Made by a program: the position numbers and the translations under genes. Shown piece after piece: positions 10,703 through 21,234 of a DNA stretch of 64,000 nt. The notes beneath the pieces are model-generated. The model was not told the DNA's origin, did no database searches, and was given only the letters and a program-made list of their open reading frames with translations. This stretch comes from Ceriagrion tenellum (taxonomy: Eukaryota > Arthropoda > Insecta > Odonata > Coenagrionidae): NCBI GenBank assembly GCA_963169105.1, contig OY720635.1:161580976-161644975 (forward strand), in the 5' to 3' direction. Each line of letters starts with the position of its first letter. Position 1 is the stretch's first letter.

Positions 10703-11704
10703 ATGGCAGACGCAAAGCAACTCGCCAAACTGCAGGCACAAATCGCGGAACTCCAGCAGCAACTCGCCGCACAGCAAACAAACCACAGCCAACAGCTAGC
10801 ACTCCTCCAAGAACAGCACCAGCAGTCTCTGCAACAACAACAACAGCAAGCAACGCTCTCATCGCAGCAAGTCTCACCGCCTCCATTATCCTCCGGCGTC
10901 GACACTGCTGCCGTCTACCGCGTCACTCCGAAACTGCCTCCTTTCTGGCCAGCCCAGCCTGAAATATGGTTCGCCCAGGTCGAAGCACAATTTTCTTTGG
11001 CCAACATCACCTCGGACAAGACTAAATACGACTACGTCGTGGGAAACCTAGACCATCGTTTTGCCAGTGAAATTAGCGATCTTCTAGTGAATCCACCGGC
11101 CGAAAATCTTTATCAAACGCTGAAAAATCTATTAATACAGCGCGTCTCTCTCTCCGAGGATCAACGGGTGCGGCAACTCCTCACAGCAGAAGAGCTTGGT
11201 GATACCAAGCCTTCGCAACTATTACGACGCATGCGGTCCCTCATCGGCGCCACTCATGTGGAGGACTCTTTCCTCCGCACATTATGGTTGCAACGTCTTC
11301 CGGTCAACGCTCAAGCCATCCTGCAGGCGCAAGTTACTTCATTTCCCCTTGATGAACTTGCAAATATGGCTGACCGCATCGTCGCCGTCGTTCCGCCTCC
11401 AACTGCACCCGCCATCCATGCAGTACGCCATACCACTGATGATTCGGCATTGGCCCAACGGGTTGAGGAACTCTCGAAGCAGCTGCAAGATACAGAAGCT
11501 CGTCTAAGAAAACATCTTCATCCACGAACTTGGACTTGGAGCAGCCCTCTACCGCATCCCGCTCGCTCCACAGATATTTCGCAGCGCCCAGCTCAACCTG
11601 TGATGCGTTACTACCATCGCGAATTTGGGGTTGAAGCCAGACGTTGCATCCAGCCATGCACCGCAAATGCAGTGAATCCGGTAAACTCCAACAGCGACTC
11701 GTAA
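10703..11704 (+). pseudogene. gag: Gag of CsRn1-like Ty3/gypsy element
   Basis: The frame encodes 333 residues from the first ATG after the primer site. Residues 5-57 form a Gln-rich coiled-coil-like segment, with a QQQQQQ run from CAA/CAG repeats. Residues 77-235 carry the capsid-like core: KLPPFWPAQPEIWFAQVEAQ, then a DQRVRQLLTAEELGDTKPSQ region. CsRn1-clade Gag usually ends in a CHCC zinc motif (C-x2-H-x9-C-x3-C). Here the later residues remain (His305, Cys315, Cys319), but the first Cys is Arg302, a CGT codon one change from TGT. The frame is otherwise intact, so this is a fairly recent copy that has lost a nucleic-acid-binding ligand. The protein would package element RNA in cytoplasmic particles. 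Confidence 0.88.
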
Positions 11705-12187
11705 CGGCGGCTACGAGTCGTTCTATCACAGGCTGCCGCCTCTTCGTCACCGACCGCCTCTCCTAACGGCGTTTCCTCGTAGACACAGGATCGGATCTCT
11801 CAATCTACCCAGTAAAATTATGCCCCGAACAACGGACCTGCACTGACTACGAGCTCTCCGCAGCCAACGACAGCCGGATCCGTACCTACGGCACTTTACT
11901 TCTACGCCTTCAGTTCGGCCTCCCTCGTGACTTCCTTTGGAGATTCATCGTTGCCGACGTTACCGAGCCAATCATCGGAGCGGATTTCCTAACCCACTTT
12001 CAACTCGTTCCTAACATGGCCACCGCTCAGCTCATCGACACAATCACTGGCCATTCTACATCGGGTCATCGGGATCGATCTTCCCAATACAGCGTGCGCG
12101 CTCTGTCGGGCTCTTCGTCCTTTTTTATTTTTTCTATTCTTCACTTTTATGTTTTAATTTCATCAGCTGTAGGAAACAACAATTAAA
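11665..12187 (+). pseudogene. pol: Pol N-terminus: aspartic protease of CsRn1-like element
   Basis: This frame overlaps the end of gag and is shifted relative to it, the usual arrangement for frameshift expression of pol. It reads CRLFVTDRLS, a TAA stop at 11764-11766, then RRFLVDTGSDLSIYP with the DTGS catalytic loop of a retropepsin. Further on is IIGADFLTHF, the second conserved protease block. The stop lies a few codons before the active site and would block Pol synthesis. Element-like sequence ends near 12115 and the frame runs into A/T-rich DNA. Reverse transcriptase, RNase H, integrase and the 3' LTR are all missing. Confidence 0.82.
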
Positions 12188-12189
12188 TA

Positions 12190-12540
12190 TTGCATTATTA
12201 ATGGTGCAAAAATATAGCTCTATATAACAGAAATTGTAAGTAATTAAATGGACATATCTAAATAAGTCTTTAACTTGACTCATTTTTTTCGCGCGGTGCG
12301 TTTGAAACTCCTTTAAAACGGAAGGTTTTTGTGATACCCAAGAGCCTAATGCGGTGACAATATGATTAATTTAAAAAAAATAGTTGAGAAAACAAAAACT
12401 ACACGCTCATAATTTATTACGATACCTAAGTGTTAGAAATACCTCATTTTGTAAATAATGTCTCTCTGGAAGGCATACACGTACCACTTCCCATGTAAAA
12501 AGACTGGTATTTTTTGGAAAGTAATGTGGTAAGGGGTAGA
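12190..12540. other. AT-rich spacer, nothing recognised
   Basis: The stretch between the truncated CsRn1-like element and the LINE relic holds no open frame or repeat that I can name. Confidence 0.5.
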
Positions 12541-12544
12541 ATTT

Positions 12545-13740
12545 TAGTGTCATTGGATAGGTGGGATATTTTTCTTTAAAATGACATCAAATTCCTTGAT
12601 TACTAAGTAAAATGATATTTCGCTCGGACTACCGTAAGGGAGTGTTTTGATTGGAGCTCCGTTTTTATTATGGTCACTTACTGTGCGTGAAGAGAACAAA
12701 TTTTTGTACCTCTGCTCGCAATGTATCTCTCTTATTTTACAGCTTCTGTCGGACCTTGACATGTAATATGGCATAAAAACGATATTCTCTGTATCTCTGT
12801 GAAACACACCTTTTCTGAATTACTCAAGCAAATTGAGTCTAGAGGCTCTGAGGCTCCCAACTTAATCTCTCTAAGCTGTGAAACACTGTATGTTCGCTCG
12901 TAGCAGTTTTTAACGAGGCGCGCAGCTTTCCTTTGAATATTTTTTGGTTTTATCTTTCTGTCCAGGGTCCCAAACGCGGCGTATTCAAGTTGTGGCCTAA
13001 CCAGAGCGAAATAGGACCTCTATGTTGCTTTCTCTTGCGAGAACCTTCATATTGTACGCTTGATACGTCCTCTTTTCTTAAACACTGTGCTGCATATATT
13101 TTGTATGTGTGGTCTCCACGATATATGTGAAATTCCAAGATATTTGACTATATCTGAAGACTTTATGTATGGTCCACTTACAGTGGGGACATGGCGTTGG
13201 TGTGATGATTTCCACAAGGAGTGTACTGTGGTGCATTTACTAAGATTTAGGTTCACTTTCAGATTTAGGTTACTAAGGTTTAGGATTTAAGCCCTCACTC
13301 CTGGCACCACGAATGAACGTTGTTTTGGTTCGATGATATACTTCCTGAGTCCGCGTCTCCGCTAATTCGCGATAGATGACCGTCTGCAAATAATCTTAGT
13401 TTCTGCTAACTCGATAACTCGGGGAATTCAAATGAAAAATGAGTTAAATGGGGCCGATTTTGCTTCCTCGTGGAACACCGGATGTGATTATAACCATATC
13501 AGAGGCAATACCGTCAATAACTACTAATTGTTTGCAATCACTGAGAAAGTCCCGTATCCAATTCACTATTTTTTTCTTTTATACCCCATGGTTGCAATTT
13601 GTTAATGAATTTTTGTGAGAAACCTTGTCAAATACTTTCTTGATATCAAGTAATATCGCGTCAAGTTCTTCTTTCGATTCACCTAGTTTTTGGATGTCGT
13701 TAAGGAAGAGGGCAAGGTTAAGGGGAACAAACTAGAGTAA
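12545..13740 (-). pseudogene. CR1/Jockey-group LINE relic with broken RT active site
   Basis: Read from 13740 leftward, the broken frames give FDKVSHKNSL, KIVNWIRDFLSDCKQ and IASDMVIITSGVPRGS (RT motifs before the palm), then LRLFAD followed directly by a VIY-like stretch. The 51.9-kb copy has GACGATACG (Asp-Asp-Thr) at this point; here six bases are missing, so the second catalytic Asp is gone. Further blocks are SSDIVKYLGIS (about 13150) and the C-terminal region down to 12550. A tract near 13240-13290 is locally expanded (TAGGTT/TTTAGG). Multiple stops and frameshifts make the copy inactive, although the order of RT blocks is normal. Confidence 0.85.
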
Positions 13741-13866
13741 GGATAAAAATTTACATATTCGGGAATATATTCCGGTTTTAAATTTGCTTAGTAGCACAGG
13801 AATAAAACAAAGAGGTAAAATAGACGATTTAACACTTAATAAGCTGGGAATTGAGACATAAAGTAT

Positions 13867-14013
13867 TGTAACGGATTTGTGTGATATGGAAGAAATTACA
13901 TCTCAAGTTCTGCGACAACACTAAAGAACTCCCACTTTATTTACTTATCCTGTAACCAACAACAATTACCCTAACAGCAACATTCATTCATTGCATTTCA
14001 TTGATTCATTACA
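13867..14013 (-). repeat. 3' LTR of the Ty3/gypsy element
   Basis: This 147-bp terminal repeat is intact, starting TGTAACGG and ending CATTACA on the plus strand. It carries TTTATT (AATAAA on the coding strand) for 3'-end formation. It is unbroken, unlike its partner at 15997-18626. Confidence 0.9.
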
Positions 14014-14560
14014 TTGCTCCCCTCTTCGAGCCTGTTTCGTCCACTGCCTCGTGGTGGTTACGGCGACTTGGGCCTGTCTAGGAGCATGGTTGTCTCCGCG
14101 GAACGGTACTAGCCGGTTGAAATGGACCAATTTCGGTTTTCCATTCGGTTGATTCCTTATGCGGTACACCACATCATTGATACTTTTCACAACCTCATAA
14201 GGTCCGTCCCATGATCGCTGAAGCTTGAGGGAGAGACCCCGGCGGCGCTGGGGGTTGAACAGCCAAACCATATCTCCTGGCTGATATCCACCTCCTTCGG
14301 CTTTAATGTCGTAGCGTTCCTTCATCCTGTCACTCGCCTCGTGTATCTTACTTCTTGTTCGATTATGGATTTCGTCCATACGTCTTCGAAGATTCGAGAC
14401 GTAGTCTTCCCCAACTACCTTTTCATTTGGCTTGAAGCCGAACTTCAAGTCGCATGGTAGTCGCAGCTACCGTCCAAAAAGCACGTTTGTTGGGGACTGC
14501 CCTGTCGTTTCATGTACCGATGCTCGATACGCAAGGAGGTATAGGTGTAATTGCCGGTCC
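13984..14560 (-). pseudogene. pol: Integrase C-terminal part of the Ty3/gypsy element
   Basis: From about 14555 the minus strand reads LHLYLLAYRASVHETTGQSP and LFGR, the end of the integrase catalytic core, then a frame of 154 residues at 14448-13984. That frame carries a charged linker (IHNRTRSKIHEASDRMKERY), then SWDGPYEVVKSINDVVYRI with the GPY/F motif of Ty3-type integrase, and ends with KLVHFNRLVPF. The last residues run into the 3' LTR. The zinc-binding N-terminus and most of the DDE core are missing, because an internal deletion joins this region straight to the protease fragment. Confidence 0.85.
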
Positions 14561-14700
14561 CAGTCTCGCTGATGGTCGGATGATCGTCATTGTCGCGACG
14601 GTGTCCAACGACAGGTCTCGGTGTGTGCCATTGACGAGTCCATGAATAAACAGACTGGTAGCTCCGGAGTTGAGCGAGCCAATCTTGGGCGACTCTTAGG
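14556..14700 (-). pseudogene. pol: Protease fragment fused by deletion to integrase
   Basis: In one minus-strand frame this reads GLVNGTHRDLSLDTVATMT and then IIRPSARLG. It corresponds to the retropepsin active-site loop, but position 3 of the catalytic motif is Val (DTVAT, 14591-14605) instead of the usual Gly. Directly downstream the frame passes into the integrase core near 14556. RT, RNase H and the integrase N-terminus have therefore been removed by one deletion. The overlapping frame at 14445-14843 reads this region out of register. Confidence 0.7.
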
Positions 14701-14748
14701 AGGTATTGGTGAGATGAGTCCGCGGCTCCCCCTTTCTGCCGACCCGTT

Positions 14749-15492
14749 CTAGTTTCCCTCCTGCTGATTTGGTTGCCGGCGAGGTCGAGGGCAACGGCTT
14801 CGGAAGTGCCCATGTTCTCCACAATTCCAGCAGCGGCGCTCAATTCCCCTGGATTTTATGGCCTTTAGGACTTGCTGGACAATATCCTCTATGTGGTTTT
14901 GGATGCCATGAGCCACCACTTTATCGTCATCCAGTGCTCGCACTCGAGAATATCCACAAATCGACTGTTTAATGGCCTCAAACTCTAACGCCTGAGATAG
15001 CGCTTCACGAAGAGTCTTTGGACGAGCCAGTTTTGCTGTCTGCTGCGTCTCGATTTCACGTAGGCCATCGAGGAATTTATCCACAGCCAAGCTCTCGCCA
15101 ACGTCCTCCGGCACCGTGGGGTACGCGCATCTTATTAGACGCACAATGTCAGCCTCGAACTCTTGCAGACTCTCATTCGGTCCCTGTAGACGGTTTTTTA
15201 GCTGCGAACGGTAGACTTGTTCCATGTGGCCGTGTCCAAATCTCACTTCTAGTAGTTGGGTCAACATGTCGTAATTTTGTCTCTCGGCGAGAGGAATTCT
15301 TTGTAATACTCTAAGAGCATCACCACGAAGAACCAGACACAATGTTGAAGCCTTGGTGGACTCTGACCAGCTGTTAACCATCGCCGCAGTTTCTACGAGA
15401 GTCAAATATTCCTCTAAAGGCGTCTTTCCGTCAAACGTAGGCAGCTCACTCCGCCCGAAAGCTTGACATTGCACACTGTCTTGTCTACGCAA
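14749..15492 (-). pseudogene. gag: Gag capsid-nucleocapsid part of the Ty3/gypsy element
   Basis: The frame encodes 247 residues. It opens with FGRSELPTFDGKTPLEEYLT, a standard start of the retrotransposon Gag capsid domain, followed by LRGDALRVLQRIP and YRSQLKNRLQGPNESLQEFE. Near its end is a single CCHC zinc knuckle, CWNCGEHGHFRSRC (about 14788-14829). This would bind element RNA during particle assembly. Its N-terminus overlaps the upstream gag frame (15414-15953) in another register, so one frameshift in 15414-15492 probably splits a single ancestral Gag protein. Confidence 0.9.
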
Positions 15493-15953
15493 CTCTGGTG
15501 TACCGTTGCGTCGCTGCTCGAATTAATTCGTTCCGCCAGGGATTCAACAAGACTCTTCAATTTCTCCAATCTTCTTTCTTGGTCCTGCTGCAATTCCTGT
15601 CTCAGCCCGGCAGCATTCTCCCGGAACCTCTCCTCAATCCCTTCTTTGAGTATTCTGGAATCTTCCTCCATTCTCTCTTCTATCCTTCCGAAAATTTCCA
15701 CCAATTTTTCGTCCAACTTTCTTTCTAATTTTTCATCAAGTAACTTTCTTAATTCCTCACTACCGCCTTGCACTTCGAATAAGAAGTTCTCCGGACCTTC
15801 TCCCGCCTTTCCCATCGCTTGTATCAAGCGCTGTAATAGCACGGCTTTCGTACCAACGGTATCTTCGTCCCGTTCTTCTAAATCTTTCTTTAAATCCGCC
15901 ACTTTTAAGTCTTTTATGGTCACTAATTTCGTCACCATCGTTCTTCCACACAA
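15414..15953 (-). pseudogene. gag: Gag N-terminus with SAP-like and coiled-coil segments
   Basis: The frame encodes 179 residues starting close to the primer site. Residues 10-45 (KDLKVADLKKDLEERDEDTV, then GTKAVLLQRLIQ) resemble a SAP motif: a helix, a short turn with Gly, and a second helix. Residues 60-140 are rich in Glu, Lys, Arg and Leu and likely form a long coiled coil. The last 35 residues are out of frame relative to the capsid region that follows, fitting a late frameshift. SAP-like N-termini are unusual for Gag; a second example lies at 58789 in this window. SAP motifs bind DNA in other proteins, so a role in chromatin or nucleic-acid contact is only an inference. Confidence 0.75.
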
Positions 15954-15975
15954 ATAATCACATGTTTTGCAATCA

Positions 15976-15993
15976 ATCCCACTTCTGACTCCA
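15976..15993 (-). promoter_or_regulatory. tRNA-Leu-type primer-binding site
   Basis: On the minus strand the site reads TGGAGTCAGAAGTGGGAT, three bases inside the 5' LTR. It is complementary, with one mismatch (A for T at position 4), to the 3' end of an insect tRNA-Leu ending ...CCCACTTCTGACACCA. Position and spacing fit a minus-strand primer site. Confidence 0.65.
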
Positions 15994-16054
15994 ATTTGTA
16001 ACGGATTTGTGTGATTTGGAAGAAATTACATCTCAAGTTCTGCGACAACACTAA

Positions 16055-18534
16055 GGCCCGTATCGTCAGATTCTCCTTGAAGGCGACCTTCACCTCCTAA
16101 CTCTCCTTAAGGAGAGATTTCAGTTCAAGAGACTCTCCTCTCCTCCTATTAGGAGTCGAAGGAGGCCTTCTAATCGAAGGTTACCATGACCAATGCTTCT
16201 ATTAGAAGGTCTCCTCCTAATTGTTTACAAATGGCCGCGGACTGGAAGTACCAGACGACCATCTCGATGATTTATTGGAATATATTTGCAACAATTTCCA
16301 TGATTTTATACCGTTGCAGCGCTTGATAGATGGTAGAATGTGGTGGAATCATCTTCCGATATATTTTTTAGGCCTGTGACCAGGTTTTACAAGTGACAAT
16401 TACTGATATACGTATGCTAATGTTGTCGCTAGCAAACAGCAATAGACGTATTATGTACGCCACCGATCATGAAGACATGGACAGCCCTGTGGTTTTTCCG
16501 CTTCCAGCAGCTCTCAGGTAGGAGAAACTTTTTTCACTTTCAATATTATCGAGAAAAATTAATGATGACATGAATATAATGTGACCTCTACGCTGTGTAC
16601 GAATGTTATCAAACGCTAATGCTGCCAACAAGTTTTTGACATTTTGCTTTATTTTTATAATCCGACCGTGACAGTGTTTTGTGCCAAACTTCACGTAAAT
16701 ATTTGATGTATCGATTAAAATATGATTGATTCGCATGATTTCAAATTAGATAATGACGTCCTATGAATTATTCTGCGAAAGTGCTAACCAAATCGCGAGA
16801 ACGAATACCTAAATATCACTGTTTTCCAGTAAAAGATAGTTTCTATTAGCTTATCATAGTACTCTAAGTTCATTCTACGTAATGCATTGTTCATAGTATT
16901 TAATTTCAATAAAGTGACTTTTAAAGATTATCTTTGTATTAAATACATGATTATTTTGTTTACAGATTGCCAACGCTGACTAATAACAGTTGACGATGTG
17001 CATTGGGCGCAGAAAATCACGGTGTTGGTGGTATGAAATCATGAATTGTCTTCATAAACATGTCAGTGCATATATGTTCTATCATTATTTGGCTATGTTG
17101 ATTGAAATAACTCCTTACCAATTTCAATTGGATCTACGAAGGCTGAAGTGATACCTCCTGATGTAATTCATATTTTTATTGCCAAACTAATAAAGTGTTA
17201 AAATAGTTAAAACTGCATTTATTGAAACAACATCCTATGAAAATGCGAACGACAGTGGCGAGTGGAGCTAATAGCGGTTGCAAAATGGTAAGATTTCAAT
17301 ATTCACGCACTAATAAGTTGAACCACTGTCATTTACTGTTCCGGAAAATCATACCTACATCAATTAATTTATCATGAACATTCTTTTAAGGCACTATTCG
17401 CTAGAAAGTAATGGATCACAAATCTAATTACCTGCAGGTCATCATAACTTGCAGCATCATGTTTCCGCAACCAGTAAGCATCGAAGCAGGCTCTTTATTA
17501 ACGGTGCTATTGTACCTGGAACAAAGTTCTTAAATAGCCGTAGCATCAAATGAAAGGGAAACATATCGGGACAAATTAAATTTTATTCGCAGAAATTAGA
17601 ATTTTCTTGTAGAATCACAGGTATAATGATGTTCACAAAGTTCAAAACAAGAACGGCACTCCAACAATTCAGTGAGAATACAATGCAAGGTAAATTAACT
17701 GGAGACTTCTCCGGAACTCATGGGAAGAACATTCGGACGAAAGGAAATCCAAAGGACATCAATGAAGAACTCGGGACAGCCTTGATATACAGTAGCACCA
17801 TAGAACTCTAGAAAGAGTGATTGGAGAGTAATCAGCGGTTTGGATTTTTTATATGCATTGGCTATGTAAAGCACAGTTGTTCATATAAAATGCCGGTATT
17901 TATGATATCGCGATAAGGTCATTAGGTTTGACATGTACGCGATCGCGTACTCTAACCGTATATTAATATCCCACGATACACCACTCGTCGGACAAGAGAA
18001 AACAATTCACCGTCGAGATATTCTTCTAATGTAATGCTAACTACTTTGATTAACCTGTAGCACATTACATACAACGGTACTTCATAGCCAATGCAATCAC
18101 AAATACATCATCACCAATATGCCAGACCAATAAACTAATGTATAATTACCTCGTTCATGTTCCCGTTTCCATTGAATTCATCTTGCAGCTTCACCCAGTA
18201 CTTTCCGTTGGTCGACAAAGTAACAGAGTTGGTTCTAATCTTCAATTATATTAATATATTTTACGAAAAAGCATACCAGCTAAACTTCCTCGTTTCAGTG
18301 ATTTCGCTCCACAATGAAAATTGTTGACTGTTATGTTAGTAACGCTGCGTCTTTGTTTGATGAACTGAGCGGATCTCGGAACGGATCAGTCTGTGAACGA
18401 CAACAATCCCTCCTTCTATTGGAAGGTGAAGGCGACCTTCGTTAAGGTCGATCTCTTGATCATAATATCGACCTCCCAATAGGAGGCCGCCTTCCTGAAG
18501 GAGAGATTAGGAGGAGAGACTGACAATATGGCCC
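16055..18534. mobile_element. Non-autonomous PIF/Harbinger-type DNA transposon
   Basis: This 2480-bp element sits inside the 5' LTR of the Ty3 element. Comparison with the intact LTR shows that only TAA was duplicated (16052-16054 and 18535-18537). Ends read GGCCCGTATCGTCAG and, on the other strand, GGGCCATATTGTCAG, matching at 12 of 15 positions. A 3-bp TAA/TTA duplication and GGSCC-type ends are features of PIF/Harbinger. Both subterminal regions are packed with short palindromes built on CTCCT/AGGAG (for example CTCCTTAAGGAG and CTCCTATTAGGAG), which may be transposase-binding sites. No long transposase frame exists; small frames (16467-16736 minus, 17626-17811 plus) show no domain. Length and gene absence suggest a deletion derivative. 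Confidence 0.85.
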
Positions 18535-18626
18535 TAAAGAACTCCCACTTTATTTACTTATCCTGTAACCAACAACAATTACCCTAACAACAACATTCAT
18601 TCATTGCATTTCATTGATTCATTACA

Positions 18627-19045
18627 ATATGTAAATTTCCGAAAATCAAAGTGGTTATTGTGGTTTGCGGCATGTTGTTTCGGTCAGAATTACTGCGAGG
18701 AAGCGATTTTTCTTCATTTTTTGAGTTTTCGATGTGAAGGAGACCGGGCAAATCTACTAATTGTAGAGGTAGACTAATTAAGGAGGACGAGAAAAGGCTC
18801 GGTAAATATAAATTAAAATAACTGTGTACTTGAATTTGCTGAAAATAGGGTGTATACTTATATACGCATCGCGCCTTCTCTTCCCATTCCCTTTTGGATT
18901 TGGCGCAGTCAATGAATGTTATTATTTCTGTTAGCCCTGGGAATTTCCTCCACTGTGCCCTTTCCTTACGAACCACTGTTGCTTCACTTACACTCATGCG
19001 TTGCTCCTAACTTGCTCCTGTTCTAAGACTCCATACGAACCTCAT
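18627..19045. other. Anonymous DNA between Ty3 element and hAT MITE
   Basis: A minus-strand frame at 18611-18997 (128 residues) starts inside flanking DNA and ends in the LTR. Its sequence (for example RAQWRKFPGLTEIITF) shows no domain that I recognise. No gene is called. Confidence 0.45.
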
Positions 19046-19053
19046 ATTTAGAG

Positions 19054-19490
19054 TAGGGGTGAGTGGATTCCACTTTCATTCGATTCCGGTTCTTTCAAAT
19101 CGATTCCTGATTATCGATTTCGATTTCATCGATTCTTATTCCTAATAACAGGTGGGATATTGATTTACGAGTAGCGTACGACTATTATTTAAATTCAAGT
19201 ATTGACTGGAATAAAATAACAAAGACAATTAAGTCGCTCAAAAAGTATATTTATTTACAAATAGAAAATATATCCTCAGCTTATTGAGGCAGATAAAAAG
19301 TACAAATCGATAGCCTACACCCAAAATTACTGAGAATAATACGATGTGATAAATGAAATTTGATTTGAATATTTATCTATCTGGAATCGATGGAATCGGA
19401 ATCGACTTTCGGCGATCGATTCTCGATACCGATTCTAATCCTGAGAATCGGTGGAATCGAGGATCGACATTTGGATTCGACTCATCCTTA
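19054..19490. mobile_element. hAT-type MITE, copy 1
   Basis: This 437-bp element is flanked by the exact 8-bp duplication ATTTAGAG (19046-19053 and 19491-19498). Its ends are TAGGGGTGAGTGGATTCC and, on the other strand, TAAGGATGAGTCGAATCC. Both subterminal zones are rich in CGATT motifs (CGATTCC, ATCGATT), and the interior is AT-rich. It aligns along its whole length with the copy at 26116-26545. The 8-bp duplication and short TIRs fit the hAT superfamily. There is no coding capacity. It lies at the 3' border of the LINE relic 19499-21230. Confidence 0.93.
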
Positions 19491-19498
19491 ATTTAGAG

Positions 19499-21230
19499 TC
19501 TCTTCTACCACATCCACCCATGATTTCCGCGGTATTCCCTTTCCTGTCTCATTGTTCACTCTGCTATCATTTTTCTGCTTTGATGTTCGACCGTCTCACA
19601 TTCTCCCGACATGGTCAAACCAACGAAGCGCACGCCTTTTAATATACTACGATCATTACTGGAGCAACTAACCCACAATCCAATGTCACTCACTCATTCC
19701 TTACCCTACCCAATCTATTTTCCCGACGAATACTTTTCAAGTTCCCCATTCCCACTACATTTAACCCACTCTTGTGTTTATCCTGACTTGTCCAGGTTTT
19801 GCTGCCAGATAATAACGTCAGGAATAGAACACTTTCGTGCATGGCGATTTTTGCTTCCCTGGAAAAACACTTATTCCTAGATATACTCCGCATACTATCT
19901 AAAACTTTCCTCCCGGTATTTTCTCGCCTTAATTTTTTCCTCTATCCTTCCATCGTTCGTAAATTTTCGGCCAAGATGAAAAAATTGTCTTCTTGTTCAG
20001 TTACTTTTCATTGTTTACCTTAATGGTATAATCATTTTTACCACTCTCTCCATCAAAATTACTACTTTGGCAAACTCAGTGACTTCAGGCGCGACTTCGT
20101 GGAGATTAATCATGATTCAAATGGAACACTCGGGTATTTTTTCCTCAGTTTATTTTATACTATAAAACCAGTGTTAACGCAAAGGCGTCATCTTCAGGTA
20201 TTAAAATACCGTTCGTACCTGAAGATGACACCTTTGAATTGAAACTAGTTGTACCCGTAGATGTAAACTGAGAAAAAATATCAAGTGTTCTCTTTTCGTC
20301 TTACTAATTTGGTCTTTGATGTATTTATCCTCAAATCCATGCTTCTAGTTGATTCTCAGAAGTCATCTAGTGGCCGCTATATGTAATTCCAGTGGGCTCT
20401 CCGAAGGTGACACTGCATCATCTGCGTGCGATAGGATACGCTCATCTGAATCTTCATCCATTACACCGACGTTTGCCTAACTCGGATTTATCACACAATT
20501 ATCCACAAAAACACTGAATATCCACGGTGAGTTATCGGATTCCTGCTTTACACAATGTTTCATTTCAAACGAGTCTCTCGAGGCCCCATTAACACTCACA
20601 CTTACTATTTTCATACCTCGCCTTCATAAAATTCAGTTACAGCTTATTCACTCGATAATCCTTCAGAACCATCGCCAGTTCATTTCCATCCACCCAGTCG
20701 TATGCTTTCCCTAAATTTTCTAACACGCAATATACTTTCTTTCGGACGTCCATAAATTTCTCGAGCACTTGCTGATTTGCCAACAACTGATCGCGGCTCC
20801 CTCTCCCGGTCATAAAAACACTCTGAAAATCCAAGATTCTGTCGATAGCAATCTTTCCGACTCTTTTGATTATTATTTTGCTGAACACCTTTCCCAGAAT
20901 AGTCAAGAAACTAATTACTCTGTGAAGTTTACATTTACTCTTCCCTCCTTTCACTTGTTTAGGAGATCTATTATCGCAATTTTCCGATCAGTTGAAATAG
21001 CAGAAGCTTTTAAACATTAATACACATGGGCCACTCCGGCGAATGATGGGTCGTTTACATCCACATTTTCGATTTTCACTGGAAATCCCCTCTAAGCTTG
21101 CTGCTTTCCCATGATTCAATATTGTCACTACCTTCACTACCCCTTTCTCACTTATATCCTTTCCATACGGACATTCTCGCTTACTAATTCGCAGTGCTCA
21201 GCCTAATCGTGTGCAATATCGATGTATGAT
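19499..21230 (-). pseudogene. RTE-like LINE (family B) relic, RT domain to C-terminus
   Basis: Reading leftward from 21230, fragments in several frames give GKAASLEGIS (about 21090), then a frame at 20954-20637 with RVISFLTILGKVFSKIIIKR, FQSVFMTGRGSRDQLLANQQ and a LGKAYDWVDGNELAMVL block. These are RT motifs before the palm. Around 19893-19690 come SREAKIAMHESVL and GLNVVGMGNLKSI, the region after the palm. The catalytic box itself is not readable. A hairpin element (20124-20290) interrupts the copy. The order matches family B, whose C-terminus is better seen at 48255-49080. Confidence 0.8.
20124..20290. mobile_element. Snap-back hairpin element inside a LINE relic
   Basis: Two arms of about 75 bp are imperfect complements: the outer ends are GAACACTCGGGTATTTTTTC and GAACACTTGATATTTTTTC (other strand), and the inner ends share TCATCTTCAGGTA. 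Only a few bases separate the arms. The structure resembles a fold-back MITE. I could not identify a target duplication. Confidence 0.7.
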
Positions 21231-21234
21231 TCTT

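Larger units (their letters stand above)
13867..18626 (-). mobile_element. Ty3/gypsy element with 147-bp LTRs, 5' LTR split by a Harbinger element
   Basis: Both LTRs begin TGTAACGG and end ATTCATTACA as read on the plus strand. The left one is 13867-14013. The right one is 15997-16054 plus 18538-18626, interrupted by the insertion at 16055-18534. In minus orientation the right LTR is the 5' LTR. The two differ at only two positions over about 147 bp (A/T near 13887 and G/A in the AACAGCAAC/AACAACAAC stretch), so the insertion is young. AATAAA is present on the minus strand in the middle of the LTR. The flanks (GTAT left, ATAT right) could be a 4-bp duplication with one change. The interior has gag, a broken protease and the integrase C-terminus, but no RT or RNase H. 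Confidence 0.9.

Noticed and set aside
16225..16375. Short acidic frame inside the Harbinger-type element (DDHLDDLLEYICNN region)
   Set aside because: Too short to assign, and no further transposase blocks were found downstream on either strand.
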